Positions 31,195-42,458 of a DNA stretch of 64,000 nucleotides are shown piece by piece; position 1 is the first letter of the stretch; each line of letters opens with the position of its first letter. The notes under the pieces are model-generated. The model was not told the DNA's origin. It made no database searches and saw nothing but the letters and a program-made list of their open reading frames with translations. Where the stretch lies: the NCBI GenBank assembly GCA_026770025.1, contig JAMXDE010000007.1:2790001-2854000 (forward strand). Direction: 5' to 3'. This DNA comes from Craspedostauros australis. Its lineage: Eukaryota; Bacillariophyta; Bacillariophyceae; Mastogloiales; Achnanthaceae. The position numbers were made by a program, and so were the translations under genes.

Positions 31195-33363
31195 TCACGT
31201 CCGTTGGCAGAACGTCAGCCCATCATCATCCGGTAAGGATATCCAAAGCCCGACGGCCGTCCAAGCAGCAATCGAGATGATGCTGAGAAGGTAGCTCGGA
31301 AGGTACACCTTCGCGACCACTGCCGCCGTGTCGGCGAGCTTGTCGTTCGATTTGAGAATGACGACGACGATCAGCGCCCCCGGTAGGCAGGAGTTGAGGA
31401 TCAGGACGAGCTTCACCAGATGCGGCACGCCGGACAGCAGGCTCGTGCCGCAGTCCAGGGCGATGGTGATGCCGACGACGATGAGTGGTGTGATGACCAA
31501 CCGGCTGATGTTGAACCACAGGTGCAGCTTTCTCCATTCGGGGGACGGCCTGGATTGCATGACCTTCTTTGCGCTCTGGAGCAGGTGGTGAGAGTTCGCC
31601 GTGATCGATTGCCGCAACCTGACCAACGACGACCGTCTCCGTCTTCTCTGGATCAGTTGCCCCTGCGGACCGAAGTTGGGGTCTGTCATGGCTGGGTTTT
31701 CGTTGTTCGTGTGCAGTTCTGCGCCATCGTCGTCGTTATTGGATCTGTCGTCTTCGCGCAGTGCATCCGGCGACACAGCTGGCGGTGGCGAGATGCTGGC
31801 AGCAACCACGAGGGTGGAGAGGACGGGCGAGACTGATCCCATAGACTCAACTGCCGACCCCAAGAATCGCAGCGGCCCACCCGAATCGAACAGCGCCTTC
31901 TGCAACGGCGGGATGCACGCAGTGATGAAGCCAGCCATCATGGCAAGGAAGCCAGGCGACGACACTGTTTGGATCAGCGCTCGGTACATGTTGCGACAGA
32001 CTTCGCATCTTGCTGTTGATTCTGCCGGCGTGGCGGGGCTGGGCGTTGTTGGTGGCAATCGTGTTGACCCGTGGTGTACAATTACGATCCTTGCTGCATC
32101 GTGCTGAGATGGAGCTGTTGGCTTAGATACAAATTCATTGGTGCCACTCATACTGTTCTCTTCTTTGATCATTCGACCAGTCTCTCCTCTTGAATCGCTG
32201 GCATCGTTTGTGCCTTGTTGATCTTTCACCTCCAATTCAGCATGCACCTTGCCGTTGCCCAGATTGCTATCCGCAGATTCACGTTCTGAGTCTGCCGAAA
32301 GCGGCGATGCGGCGTTCCTGGAACCAGCCATGCTTGTTGCATCAAGTTGGTCCACCTGCTGCTCTCCCGACTGTTCGAGATCGGAAGACGGCGTACCATC
32401 GGTCAGCGACGCTTCGTGGTGGGATCCATGGGAACCTTGATTGAATGTCGAATCATGAGGCGTATCCTGATGCTGACTGCTGTCTTGATCCTCGCTCAAG
32501 TTGAGCGAATCATCGGGCCATCGTTGGGATGATGCATCGTCTTTCGGAGTTGCGGCAGCGATGAGCTGCGGCTGTCCCATCGACCAGAACAGGAAGCTCC
32601 ATACAAAGAAGTAGAGGAATACCATCGTGTTTGCCGTTGAAGCGCATATCTCCTCGTAATCAACATCCTCCGACGCACTGCCATCCATCACGCCGTCGCT
32701 GCTGCTGCCATCGCCGTGATCTCCAAAGTACCCTTCGGCCACGACGGAGTATTCGCAAAGGCTGGGGAAGATCAGGATGGGCAATGCTACGATGTTTGGG
32801 AATGTCGCAGATATGCGGAGCGCATTGAAGTCTCTGGCGTTGGTGATTGGCACAATCCACTTCCCAATCACGGTGGCGACCGTGTAGCTGATGCCGATGA
32901 CGGCAACACCTCCGACCAGCACAAACCAGTACTCGCCGAGGCTGTCGTAAGTGACGGAGATAGCGATTGTAGAATAGACCAAGGATAGGGTGAAGACGTT
33001 GAACGACAACCTTGCAACTATGCCGACGGTGGACCTTGGCAGCAGGGGCAACGATTTGGGATCTGCGTGGGAAATGAGCGTGTCGTAAGGCGTCGGGACA
33101 GTACTTATGTGATATACCAGCAATTCAGAGAGATCGGGCCAAATTTGATTGCGTTGCGCAGCGTGAGAAGGATGATATGAGAGGATAAAGCAGGCTTGGC
33201 GTGTCATTCTGCATGAGGATGTAGCATAGCGTTGGGGCCAGTACGACTATGGTGAGTGTGGTAACTTACAATGCACTGCAAGGTAACCCGCCGATCCAAT
33301 GAGGTATACCTTTGCCACCGATTGTGCCGATGCAATAATCACTGATACGAACGCGTTCGTCAT
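31195..33363 (-). CDS. PIN/PILS-type membrane transport (auxin efflux carrier family) protein, two exons
   Basis: Ten-span transporter of the Mem_trans family (PF03547). Exon 1 (33363-33270) encodes 'MTNAFVSVIIASAQSVAKVYLIG..GYLAVH', the first transmembrane helix. It joins exon 2 (33062-31195) across a 207-base intron (GTAAGT donor, CACGCAG acceptor), making 'VHYPKSLPLLPR'. Total 653 aa. Seen in order: four hydrophobic spans with 'SATFPNIVALPILIFPSLC'; a hydrophilic central loop of about 220 residues rich in Ser, Asp, Glu; 'SSPGFLAMMAGFITACIPPLQKALF'; and a C-terminal block with 'ISRLVITPLIVVGI' and 'LNSCLPGALIVVVI'. In plants PILS proteins sit in the ER and PINs in the plasma membrane and transport auxin. 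The substrate in an alga is unknown. Confidence 0.93.
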
Positions 33364-35563
33364 GGCTTCGATGCATGTAGAGTATTACAGATACGAATAT
33401 GAGTGCTCACAGTATCTCGCAAGTCAAGGTCTGCGTCTCCTTTGCTGGTATCCTTTGCGTGCGCCTTGCGACCCTCTGTGCAGAGCAAAGGGAGCTGCTT
33501 CTGGGTGTCGTTTGTGAGTCTCAATCCTCGTCCCACATACGCAATTCCATGTGCTGGGAAATGTGTGAGCAGAGTCTCTCTTGTCGTGTGCACTGCGTGA
33601 TGTTCTCCGCACTAACAGGGCACCCTCGCTGATTGCAAACGAGCAGTTGAAGGGTCCGCGATGGGGCTCACAACGCCTTCGCAATGAACAAACGAGAAGC
33701 CAGACCTTTGCGTTGTGCGTGTGAGGGGGGTAAGCGGAATACTCGTACTCGTACTTGTGCGCGCACGCGTGGAGGTGGATGAACGGACATACAATTCCGA
33801 ATCCTCGGGACGAGCTGTGTTAGGAATTCATGGATGATGCGAGCCTTGTCGCAATGCTGATGCGGTCGTCCCTGACTGCTCGACGAGAGTGGCGTATGGG
33901 ACAACTGCTCATCGCAAGGAGGAAGATGAATGATGGCTTTCCGGATTTGGTGGCGAGACTGAAGTCTGTCCCCCTTCCACGATTGCTGTCTTCATGATGC
34001 CACTTCGATCAGACCATGATGTGGAGGGAGCGCCACAAAAAAGTAGAGAAACAGCAGTACGAGGATGACGTACACACTCGTAAGTGTAGTCGTATGGTGC
34101 GCTTCTTGGGAAGCTGAGTCACCGCCCACTGCCATCAACACTCGACGCCATCGTGGATGTCCATGGTGATGGGTGCGTGTGTCCACGCTCGCGGTTCGTT
34201 TTTGTGTGGTTCCCATCGTCGCATTTTTGTTCGGTTGGCGGATGGAAAATGTGGTGAGTTTCACGCGTTTTTGTGACGTGGTTACGTCACGAAAGTGATC
34301 ATCTTGGTCGACTCACGCCATCCCAAGTCACGAGAAAGTCCGATAACCAAGTACCATTGACGATCATGGTCGGTAGAGGTAATATGATGGAATGATTTTA
34401 GTCCGTTTATATTTCATGTGTCCGACGCATCTCGATCCTGTCGAAACGGTTGAAAGGTCTGCTGCGGTAACAAAAGCTCATTCCGCCCTTGACTTATTCG
34501 CGTGATCAAAACCAACGACGAAACTTGTGATGACTTCGCGTGGTTCAGTTGGCAGTAAACATTTGATCCTTGGTTTGGTTCGTTCATGGGAGAAGCAGGA
34601 TTAGAACGGTGATGGAGGAAGCGACGTTCTCTGTGTGCGTGTGTTTGTGTGCGTGTGTTTGCGTTTGGATAACATCCCGCGAGTACAGAGGCTGGTATTG
34701 GGGGCAGCATGCCACGTGTTGCGATAATGTGATTGTTGAGATGTTTGCATGCAGGTTCGACCTGCGCCTCCCTTCGGGAAAGGGCATGGGTCTGAGTACA
34801 ACTATGCTGGCCACGAGCGCACAGACGGAAACATTGAAGCATCACGAAAACTGAGTCTAATTGAACATTGGGTGGAGTACTCGTAGAGTAGAGTACATAA
34901 TCTGCACTTTGGTGTGGCCGTTGCCAATACTCAACGACAGCCGGGATCACGCTGTCTCCTGCGTCACCCCAACAGAGAACTAGACGCGCGTGAATAACTG
35001 CCACTGTGCAGTAGAATGTGAGTATGGTGTGGTAGAGCATTTGTCGATCCCCCGTTGCGCGGCTCATTTGCGCTATCGCGTACTTATCTTCCCTGCAAGC
35101 GATCCTATGCGGACGAACCAATGAGAGTGATCTCACCAGAGTGCGAATCAACACACAGGAGGGTGGGCGCAGAGGTCTCGGATGAACCTACTCGTAGATG
35201 GTCTGTGCACCCTCTGGAGTTGCTCGTATGGGACGAGGAGATTCGGAGAGCGGATGGGTCAATGCTGGTTCCGATGAAGATTCGGCTTGACCAACTGGTT
35301 CGCGGGTTCAAAGGCTCGCCTTGTAATGAAAGGGATACACTCAGGCATGAAAACAAGGTCAAAAGTACTCTCCAGAACAAGAGCAAGAACAAGAGCAAGA
35401 TCGAGAGGTTATTTACATACAGCAACACAAAAATGAGTCCGAAGTGGTGCGATGCCATGAACATTCATGGACAACCACGTGGACAACCACGTGGACAACC
35501 ACGTGGACAACCCATGTGCATTCAACAAATTGTAAGCGATGGTCAACGCGGTCAGCGATTGCC
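33364..35563. other. Intergenic
   Basis: About 2.2 kb. A minus frame (34264-33992) encodes one hydrophobic segment (YVILVLLFLYFFVALPP) but no other support. A minus frame of 246 codons at 35154-34414 looks random in composition. The 12-base repeat at 35469-35512 is annotated separately. Confidence 0.4.
35469..35512. repeat. GGACAACCACGT 12-base tandem repeat
   Basis: Three and a half near-perfect copies, about 50 bases before the inverted-repeat element pair. Confidence 0.85.
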
Positions 35564-35565
35564 TA

Positions 35566-36532
35566 GTGCCTCAAAGAGCCGGACCCAAATGTTTGGCGAT
35601 GTTTGGCGATGTTTGGCGATGATTGGCTACAGATTTTGGACCCATTTTTCCCAAACTCAGACTTAAAGTTATAGACACTCAATCGAATATCTCTTTGCAT
35701 CTACCTAAACTTAAGACTCAGGGCTATCCAGGCAAGCAATAGCATTATCTTGTTGTTACTACTATCTAGTCGATCTTTTTGTGTTTGTTGACCCCCTTGG
35801 TGTGGTTTTGCCTTCGGACGACGGACGGACCGGGTTTTGTTTGGCGATGTTTGGCTACAAGTAGAATTCTACAGGAGTCCGGTAGGATCTGGCCTCTTTT
35901 TTCGAGAAATTCGACTCGCCATCTTTGAAGTCTCCGGACTTAGCGGTCTTTGGCCCAATCTGCACAATAGATATCATTTCAGAATCCTCTCTCCGAGTTG
36001 GTCACAACCATATGGTCTATATTGTGTTTGAGTGCGATGATATGGAGGTATGCTTGCGTTTAGTGCTCCCATGGAGGTCGGAACGATATTTGACCACTCG
36101 GATCCCCAATTTCGGCGGCAAGTTTGGAGAAGTCTGGTTCCAATGCTTGCGTCATCATGACGTCATCGATGGTTGGATCAGTTGTTTGGAACAACCAGAA
36201 CAGGAAAACAAGCCAACCAGAAGCCAAAAACGTCCGTGAATGATGGGGGTGCTTGACAGATCACATCAGCGCTCACCAAGAAAGAGAGCAACAGACACCA
36301 AACTTTAGTATTGTATATATAAACGCCATATGATGCTACAATAGAAAGACGAGTACAGTAACACGCACACGAGCTAAGTCCGGAGAGTTTAACTTTGGTT
36401 GATGCTGTTTTTAGCCTTTTTTTGTTCGGGACTTACGTGGAAAATGTACTACATTCTACAGAGCAGTTTCTGTGATCCAAACATCGCCAAACATCGCCAA
36501 TTTGTTTGGCTACAGCCGGCTCTTCGAGGCAC
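35566..36532. mobile_element. TIR element, left copy, non-autonomous
   Basis: 967 bases beginning GTGCCTCAAAGAGCCGG and ending with its inverted counterpart (one mismatch in 17), flanked on both sides by TA. Subterminal repeats of TTTGGCGATG and TTTGGCTACAG occur at both ends, as is common for transposase-binding sites. It holds no transposase-sized frame, only short ones (for example plus 35925-36239). The TA flank fits the Tc1/mariner type of target duplication, but a class is not proven. Confidence 0.72.
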
Positions 36533-36534
36533 TA

Positions 36535-37503
36535 GTGCCTCAAACAAACAGCTGTAGCCAACGCCATTGGCGATTTTTGGCGATTTTTGGATCACGAAAA
36601 ATGGTCTGTAGAATCTAGTACATTTTCTACGTAAGTCCCGAACAAAAACAGGCCAGAAACAGCATCAACCGCGGTCCAACTCTCCGCACTCAGCTCGTAT
36701 GGGCCATTCTGTACTCATATTGCAGATATAGTATTGCATAGCGTTTATATATACCATCCTGAAGTTTGGTGGCTGTTGCTCTCTTTCTCGGTGAGCGCTG
36801 ATGCCATCCATCAAGCACCCCCATCATTCACGGACGTTTTTTGGCTTCTGGTTGGCGTGTTTTCGTGGTCGAGTTGTTCCAAAGAATTTTCCCAACCGCC
36901 TATGACGTCACAATGACGCAAGCGTTGGAACCAGAATTGACCAAACTTGCCACCGAAATTGGGGATCCGAGTGGTCAAATATCATTCCGACCTCCATGGG
37001 AGCACTAAACGCAAGTATACCTCCATACCATCGCACTCAAACATAATATAGATCATATAGTTGTGACCGCCTCGGAGAGAGGATTCTGAAATGATATCTA
37101 TTGTACAGATTTAGCCAAAGAATGCTCAGCGCGGAGACTTCAAAGATGGAGGGTCGAACTTCTCGGAAAAAAGAGGCCAGATCCTACCGGACCCCTGTAG
37201 AATCCTACTTGTAGCCAATTGTAGCCAATGAAAACCCGGTCCGTCCTTCGTCCGAAGGCAAAACCACACCAAGGGGGTCAACAAACACATCAAGATCGAC
37301 GAGATGGTAGTAACAACATTATAATGTTAACACTTGCCTGGATAGCCCTGGCTCTTAAGTTTACGTAGATGTGAAGAGATGTTGGATTGAGTGTCTATGA
37401 AACGAAGGCGGAGTTTGGGAAAAACTGATCCAAAATCTGTAGCCAACTGTAGCCAATAATCGCCAATAATCGCCAATTTTTGGGGTCCGTTTGTTTGAGG
37501 CAC
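36535..37503. mobile_element. TIR element, right copy, inverted relative to the left
   Basis: 969 bases beginning GTGCCTCAAACAAAC and ending with the matching inverted sequence, flanked by TA (36533-36534 shared with the left copy, 37504-37505 on the right). Its interior is the imperfect reverse complement of the left copy throughout, so the two together form a long palindrome centred on ACTAGT at about 36533. Its outermost bases differ from the left copy's ends (CAAACAAAC against AAAGAGCCG) yet each copy's two ends match each other. Confidence 0.72.
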
Positions 37504-37505
37504 TA

Positions 37506-39379
37506 GACCTTCTCGTGGTCGACGTTCAGAGGTGTGTGTCGCGATTCCGAACACTGTGACAGCTTTTTACTCCTATCACGGGCGTGGATGACAACGACGC
37601 GGACGGCTTCTGTTCGAAAGATCCTGCGTTCGTTGACCATGTGTCGCTGGTCAGAGGTTTTCTTCGTTTCAGAAACGAAGAGAATGCTGACGGCCGTCAA
37701 GTTGCACCGTTCCCAGATCGGAGCACGGTAATTCTACCAATAACGTTGAGGTCGTAGCTCGTACGACAACAAATCGAGCGTGCTGCATGAGCGGCAGTGG
37801 TGATGCGGCTCAGCCAAGGACAAGGGGGGAAGTAACAATTGCGTTTGTGGCGTCCATGGACCAAATAGAGCGAGTTGCCTCCAGCTTCACCTTTCTGCTT
37901 GAGTGTCCGTCCAAATGCTCGTATCTCAACGAACAAAAGGTGGTTCAACAACAAACGAAGTCGTGCTACTCATCCACCAACCTTGAGCGAAGCTTCCTGT
38001 TCTGACTCCACGAAAAGGAAGAATCATCTTTACCCTTGCAACCACCTTAAGTGGACGGAGGAGCAGCGCTTCCTGAAGTGTATTCGACTTGCTGGGACTT
38101 CTCTCTGTTTGGCAAAATACGAAACTCCCGGACCTATTCGTAGCGACGAAGGTGACTGTCTGTGCCACCTCCATCTCCGTCTCCGTCACCATCGTCAGCG
38201 CTGCGCTGCGCTTCGAATCGAGTGCAAGACGATTCAATAGTGTGAGCACATCATGAATCTCAGATTGAGCGCTGGTGCCGTCGAAGGCGGATCAATTACT
38301 TGCATTTTGTCTGCCGCACTCGTACTCGTGTTCGTGGTTGTGTTCGTGCTTGTGCTTGTGCATGTGCATGTGGTGAAGGATGGCGACTCGTAGTCGCACT
38401 CGTACTCGCACACTCACTTTCCCATAGGTATTGGATCGTGCCGCCAGCGCACACAACGATCACTTCGTGATGCATTGTGCTATGATGCATAGTTCTATAC
38501 CCACGGACACACATCATTCCTCGCAGCGTTGTTGCGAGAGGTCGACCCTTGAATCGTACGTATTCGGGTTGCTACTCTACGCGTATGTTGTTTACCATAG
38601 ACATATGCATATGGAGACATTGGTAGAGCAGCTTATGGTAGCATTGTCGGGTCTGACGAAGGAAGAACAATGGGTCTGCCACAGGTATAGCCATACTCGA
38701 AGGTATGGTTTTGTGCGTGAGCATGGTTCTTCCACCGTGCTCGTAGAACAGGACGGAGCACGCAAGGGTGATTAGTATTGTCCTCGTATGGGACAATGCT
38801 CTGCCATCGCTCAACCCGAACAAAATCAAGGGAATTGTGGGTGACGGTGACTGTTCCTGGCGACACAACGATCGAGATTCTCACCTCTCCTTTGGCCAGC
38901 CCGTGGTCTCACCTGGGATGCTTCGGACACTCCTGTGAAGATGCGTCTCTGCGAGCGACGAAACCATCTGCAACTACCCAACTCGACACACTGTGCCGTC
39001 GAAACAGGAATGGAGCTGGGCAATTTCAGAGCACTGGAAACAGCATGCGACCTAACTGCTTGCCTTCGATCTGCGCCGAAAGTCGAATGATCATCTGACC
39101 TTTGCGAATACGGCAACGGGCGAAGCAGAGATGCAGCGAAAGATGGGGTGGCGAGGTTCGGCAATCCTGGATGTCCGTCGTTATCTTCGCAACGCAAGCT
39201 GTCGTCATCGGTTGCTATCCTCCGTATGCAGCCTGTTACCGATAATCGTTTGAGCTCATGCAGGACAATGTGCGAGTATGATCCGAAAGCTATCTAGGTT
39301 ACTGAAAGGAGTAGGTTGAAACAAGCATGCCGTTCGTTCTTGAGCCCCTTTGGCGCATGCACGAGTACGTTGCGCCACG
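37506..39379. other. Intergenic
   Basis: About 1.87 kb. It contains GTGTTCGTG/TGTGCTTGTGC simple repeats around 38327-38375. Short frames on both strands show no known motif. Confidence 0.4.
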
Positions 39380-40414
39380 CTATGCGGCAGCCGCTCCCTT
39401 GGTTGCTGGCTGACCAGCTTCGACAACGTTGTCCAGGATCCGCTGCACGGCGCGTGAACCGAACATCAGCTTCGTGAAAGGTCTGCCGCGGTTGAACAGC
39501 GTTGCGATGATTCGGAATGCCTGCGCCGAGAACGAGTGGGCTCCTTCATCCCCCCTGGAACCACCATCGTAAAGGCAGGCCATGTTGTTGAGGGTGCAGA
39601 TTCTCAGCATGAGACACACGCACGAGGGGATCTCATCCACCGAGGTTTGCAGGCACTTGTTGACGATGCTGTACATCTGCATGGCCTTCTGGTACTTTGT
39701 CGAATCGGCCGACCGTCTCGCCTGATTGTGGTGGAGGAGGGCGATGTTCCAAACCACCGCCGAGCTGTACACGCACAGAGACGAAAGCTCGCCGCAACCT
39801 GAGGTGTGATCTGCAGAAGAGGCAGTGGCTGCTGTGGTTATTGCTCTGAAGTCTGGCCTCGCGACGATAGTGAGTGCGAATGGAACCACGTATCCCTGCC
39901 CTGACGCATCAGATCCGCAACCGTACTCTGCGCGGTGACAGTTCTCGAAGTCTTCCTCTTCATCTCCAAAGCCAGGGATGGGGGCGCATTGCAGGTATGT
40001 GCTGTTGCTGATCATGTATGCATGAGGTTGTTGTTGTTGTTGATGACGGAAGCTGCTGTATTGTTGCTGTTGTTGCTGCTGTTGCTGCTGCTGTTGCAGT
40101 TGTCGATGGTGATGATAATGATCATCGTCAGTGCTTGATTGCGACATGGTATCGTCGAAGTGCTTGGCGCCGAACGTGTCAATCGCTGGCTGCGACTGCG
40201 TTTGCGTTTGCGACTGCTGCATCTGAACTGGGCGCTGGCCGCCCCCAGGCTGGGTGCTGTGGCCATTGGGCCTGTCGCTGCCCTTCCACGCCTGAAGTCG
40301 CTTGAGGATCTGGATGGACTTGGAGAAGCAGATCAACGCGAGCTGATCATCACGCTGCTGTAGGTACGACACGCCTTGGTTGTTCAAGTGCAGGGCTTGA
40401 GTGACGGCCTCCAT
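39380..40414 (-). CDS. TPR-like protein with polyglutamine linker
   Basis: 344 aa. The N-terminus 'ALHLNNQGVSYLQQRDDQLALICFSKSIQILKRL' (7-40) reads as one TPR-like helix pair. A Gln-rich linker (about 60-130) contains a run of 12 Gln coded by mixed CAG/CAA codons. The second half has 'YSSAVVWNIALLHHNQARR' (about 217-235), 'KYQKAMQMYSIVNKCL' and 'CTLNNMACLYDGG', which again follow TPR helix spacing. This arrangement, an N-terminal 'LNN.G...L' helix and a distant 'S..V.FN.AL.HH' helix, is common in a diatom-expanded group of TPR-like proteins of unknown function. The ATG at 40414 has C at -3. A scaffold role is inferred only from the fold. Confidence 0.68.
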   Translation of the reverse strand: MEAVTQALHLNNQGVSYLQQRDDQLALICFSKSIQILKRLQAWKGSDRPNGHSTQPGGGQRPVQMQQSQTQTQSQPAIDTFGAKHFDDTMSQSSTDDDHYHHHRQLQQQQQQQQQQQQYSSFRHQQQQQPHAYMISNSTYLQCAPIPGFGDEEEDFENCHRAEYGCGSDASGQGYVVPFALTIVARPDFRAITTAATASSADHTSGCGELSSLCVYSSAVVWNIALLHHNQARRSADSTKYQKAMQMYSIVNKCLQTSVDEIPSCVCLMLRICTLNNMACLYDGGSRGDEGAHSFSAQAFRIIATLFNRGRPFTKLMFGSRAVQRILDNVVEAGQPATKGAAAA

Positions 40415-40607
40415 GGTTGTGCACGCAATATGTCTATTTGTGTGTTCGAGGGTGTGCGAATGTGAGTGATGACTTGCGATTTTATGGAATGTCAGGGGGT
40501 TGTCTTTGGGTTTGGATGCAAAAGCGCGACAAACTGATTCAAACCTTCACCATGTTCCTGTCTGTGTGGGGCACGTGTAGTCGTACGACTATGGCACATG
40601 CTTGTAT

Positions 40608-40764
40608 GAGCCCGATCAGTGAGTCGACCTGCACTTTGTCATGGGACTCAATAACATTTGTCTCCGATATCCAAACAAAGCACATATTCGTAATCCTCGT
40701 AATCTCCATATAAATAATTAACCGATCGATTTTTAAGTTAGATCCTATTTTAAGTTTTATGGAC
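40608..40764 (+). repeat. Left terminal inverted repeat of the 6-kb transposon
   Basis: Pairs with 46499-46655. The outer 48 bases are identical to the inverted right copy; the inner part has scattered substitutions and keeps AATTAACCGATCGATTTTT. Confidence 0.85.
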
Positions 40765-41400
40765 CCGTCAATGTGAGCATTTTTAGACTGCTTTAGGGAC
40801 TCAGCCTTTTTCCTCCGACTACATCGATCCAATTTAACCTTTTGCTGTTCTTTGTTTCAGCAACTTTGTTCCGATTTTGAATTGTTTAGTCTCTTTTTCA
40901 GGTGTTCGGATGAGACCATCCAACAGTCCATCCACGATAGCACTAGTTGTAGAATGTTGGGGGAAGCGGTGAATCCACGTTTACGTTACTTACACCATGT
41001 GCTTGTCCAATCCGTCATCGACGTCACGAAATTGGATACTTCGTCACGAAACACCAATGATATCACGATGCGCAACATCATCAGGTCTGCTTCGTTGTGG
41101 CGAAGTGGTTGAGTGGGGTTGGTACTCCTCGATTGTTTTGTGTCGTGGTCTTTTTGGACAGTCGGTACAATTGGAGGTAAATCTCCACATCCCCCAACAT
41201 GTGAGGCTGGCCGAGAGTGGCAAACTCGACACACCAACATGGAAGTGGAGCAACACCAAAAAAAATACCTCAATGGCCGTCGAACGGTATGCTTGGCGCC
41301 GCAACAACCAGCCGGCCAACTCAAGATCCAAGAACATCGCCGTCACCTCCACGCAACGTTTGGTGGGTGGACGAACGGAGGCGGGAAGAGGGGTTGATTT

Positions 41401-41695
41401 GGGGCCGTCGTAGGCCCCAGAAATACGATCACGATTTGTCTCCAAATCGGCTCGTTGGTTTTGGCCTGTGTGTGGCACATACAGGCCATGTCAGCGCCTA
41501 TGGATGGTCAAGACGCCTCAAGAGGGGCACGAAGAAGGCACCCTCGAAGTTCGAGGCTCGCGGAGCACCGGGAAGGTGTCCGCGCGGAGGCAAAGGTGGT
41601 TTTGAGGAGTTTTGGTTGGGGCTCGCCCAGCACTGGTCGCGTGGCTTTGGCTGTGAGGGGCGATGGGACGACGCCCCTCAATCGCGAAGCCACCC
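41401..41695. other. Dense run of perfect hairpins inside the transposon
   Basis: Separate inverted repeats follow each other: GGGGCC/GGCCCC (41401-41418), CGATTTG/CAAATCG (41432-41449), GGCCTGT/ACAGGCC (41463-41487), CCTCGAA/TTCGAGG (41542-41556), TCCGCGCGGA (41579-41588), and a nested stem GTGGCTT..GAGGGGCG/CGCCCCTC..AAGCCAC (about 41640-41694). A 246-codon plus frame crosses the region but has no protein-like features. This may be a structured RNA or a structured subterminal DNA region. Confidence 0.6.
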
Positions 41696-42458
41696 ATACA
41701 AGATGCGTGCGGCATCAATTGAAGATGCACGTCGTGAAGCATGCTCTGCTCAAGTTGTCTGGAAGACGCTGCAGCCGACCATATCTGCGGAATGGTCATG
41801 TTTGGTGGGAGCAAAAAATCCACCAGCACATCATCACATGGAGGTGTATCACGTCGGCCATGCACTCCCAGCCCATTCTGGATGCATCCGCGTGTCGCCA
41901 TGGAGTGTGGTAATTCACGAGGGGCACAAGGAGGGGCTGCAAGGATTGTATGGATGAGAGATGGATCCATATCCATACCGCATCCGGATTGAAAACATTT
42001 TTTGGCAATCGCTCTGTTTCAGTGTGTGGCTGCATTGCTGCATGCAGAGCCAATGTCTGTGGCCAGCCTTCATGGAGTGGATAGCTGGGGGGTATTCAGA
42101 GCGAACGGTATGCACAGTTTGCTGAAATACAAGGATGATGATGATCATCATGTGTGCTCATTGGAGGGCAACATTGTGCCATCGACCATTTTTTCCGAAT
42201 CCACCACACAACACACAGCAAACCAACATGACTTCCAAAATATTTTCTATACTCATTTAACTTCAATATTCTGATAAACCGATAGTCATGCGTCAGAATG
42301 CAATGTTTAGATTTAATTTTAAGCGATGTGTTGTTGAGATATAGCATGACAAGCAGATATTGGATGTGCTTTTTGGATGGCCTCTAGACTCGTTTTAGTA
42401 GCATGGTCTGCCACCCACAAAACTCCACAACTAGTGGTATCGCGGTGATGCACACCCA

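Noticed and set aside
41217-41957. 246-codon plus-strand frame inside the 6-kb transposon
   Set aside because: It crosses the hairpin cluster, has a random-looking composition rich in Trp/Gly/Arg, and shares no motif with transposon accessory proteins I know.
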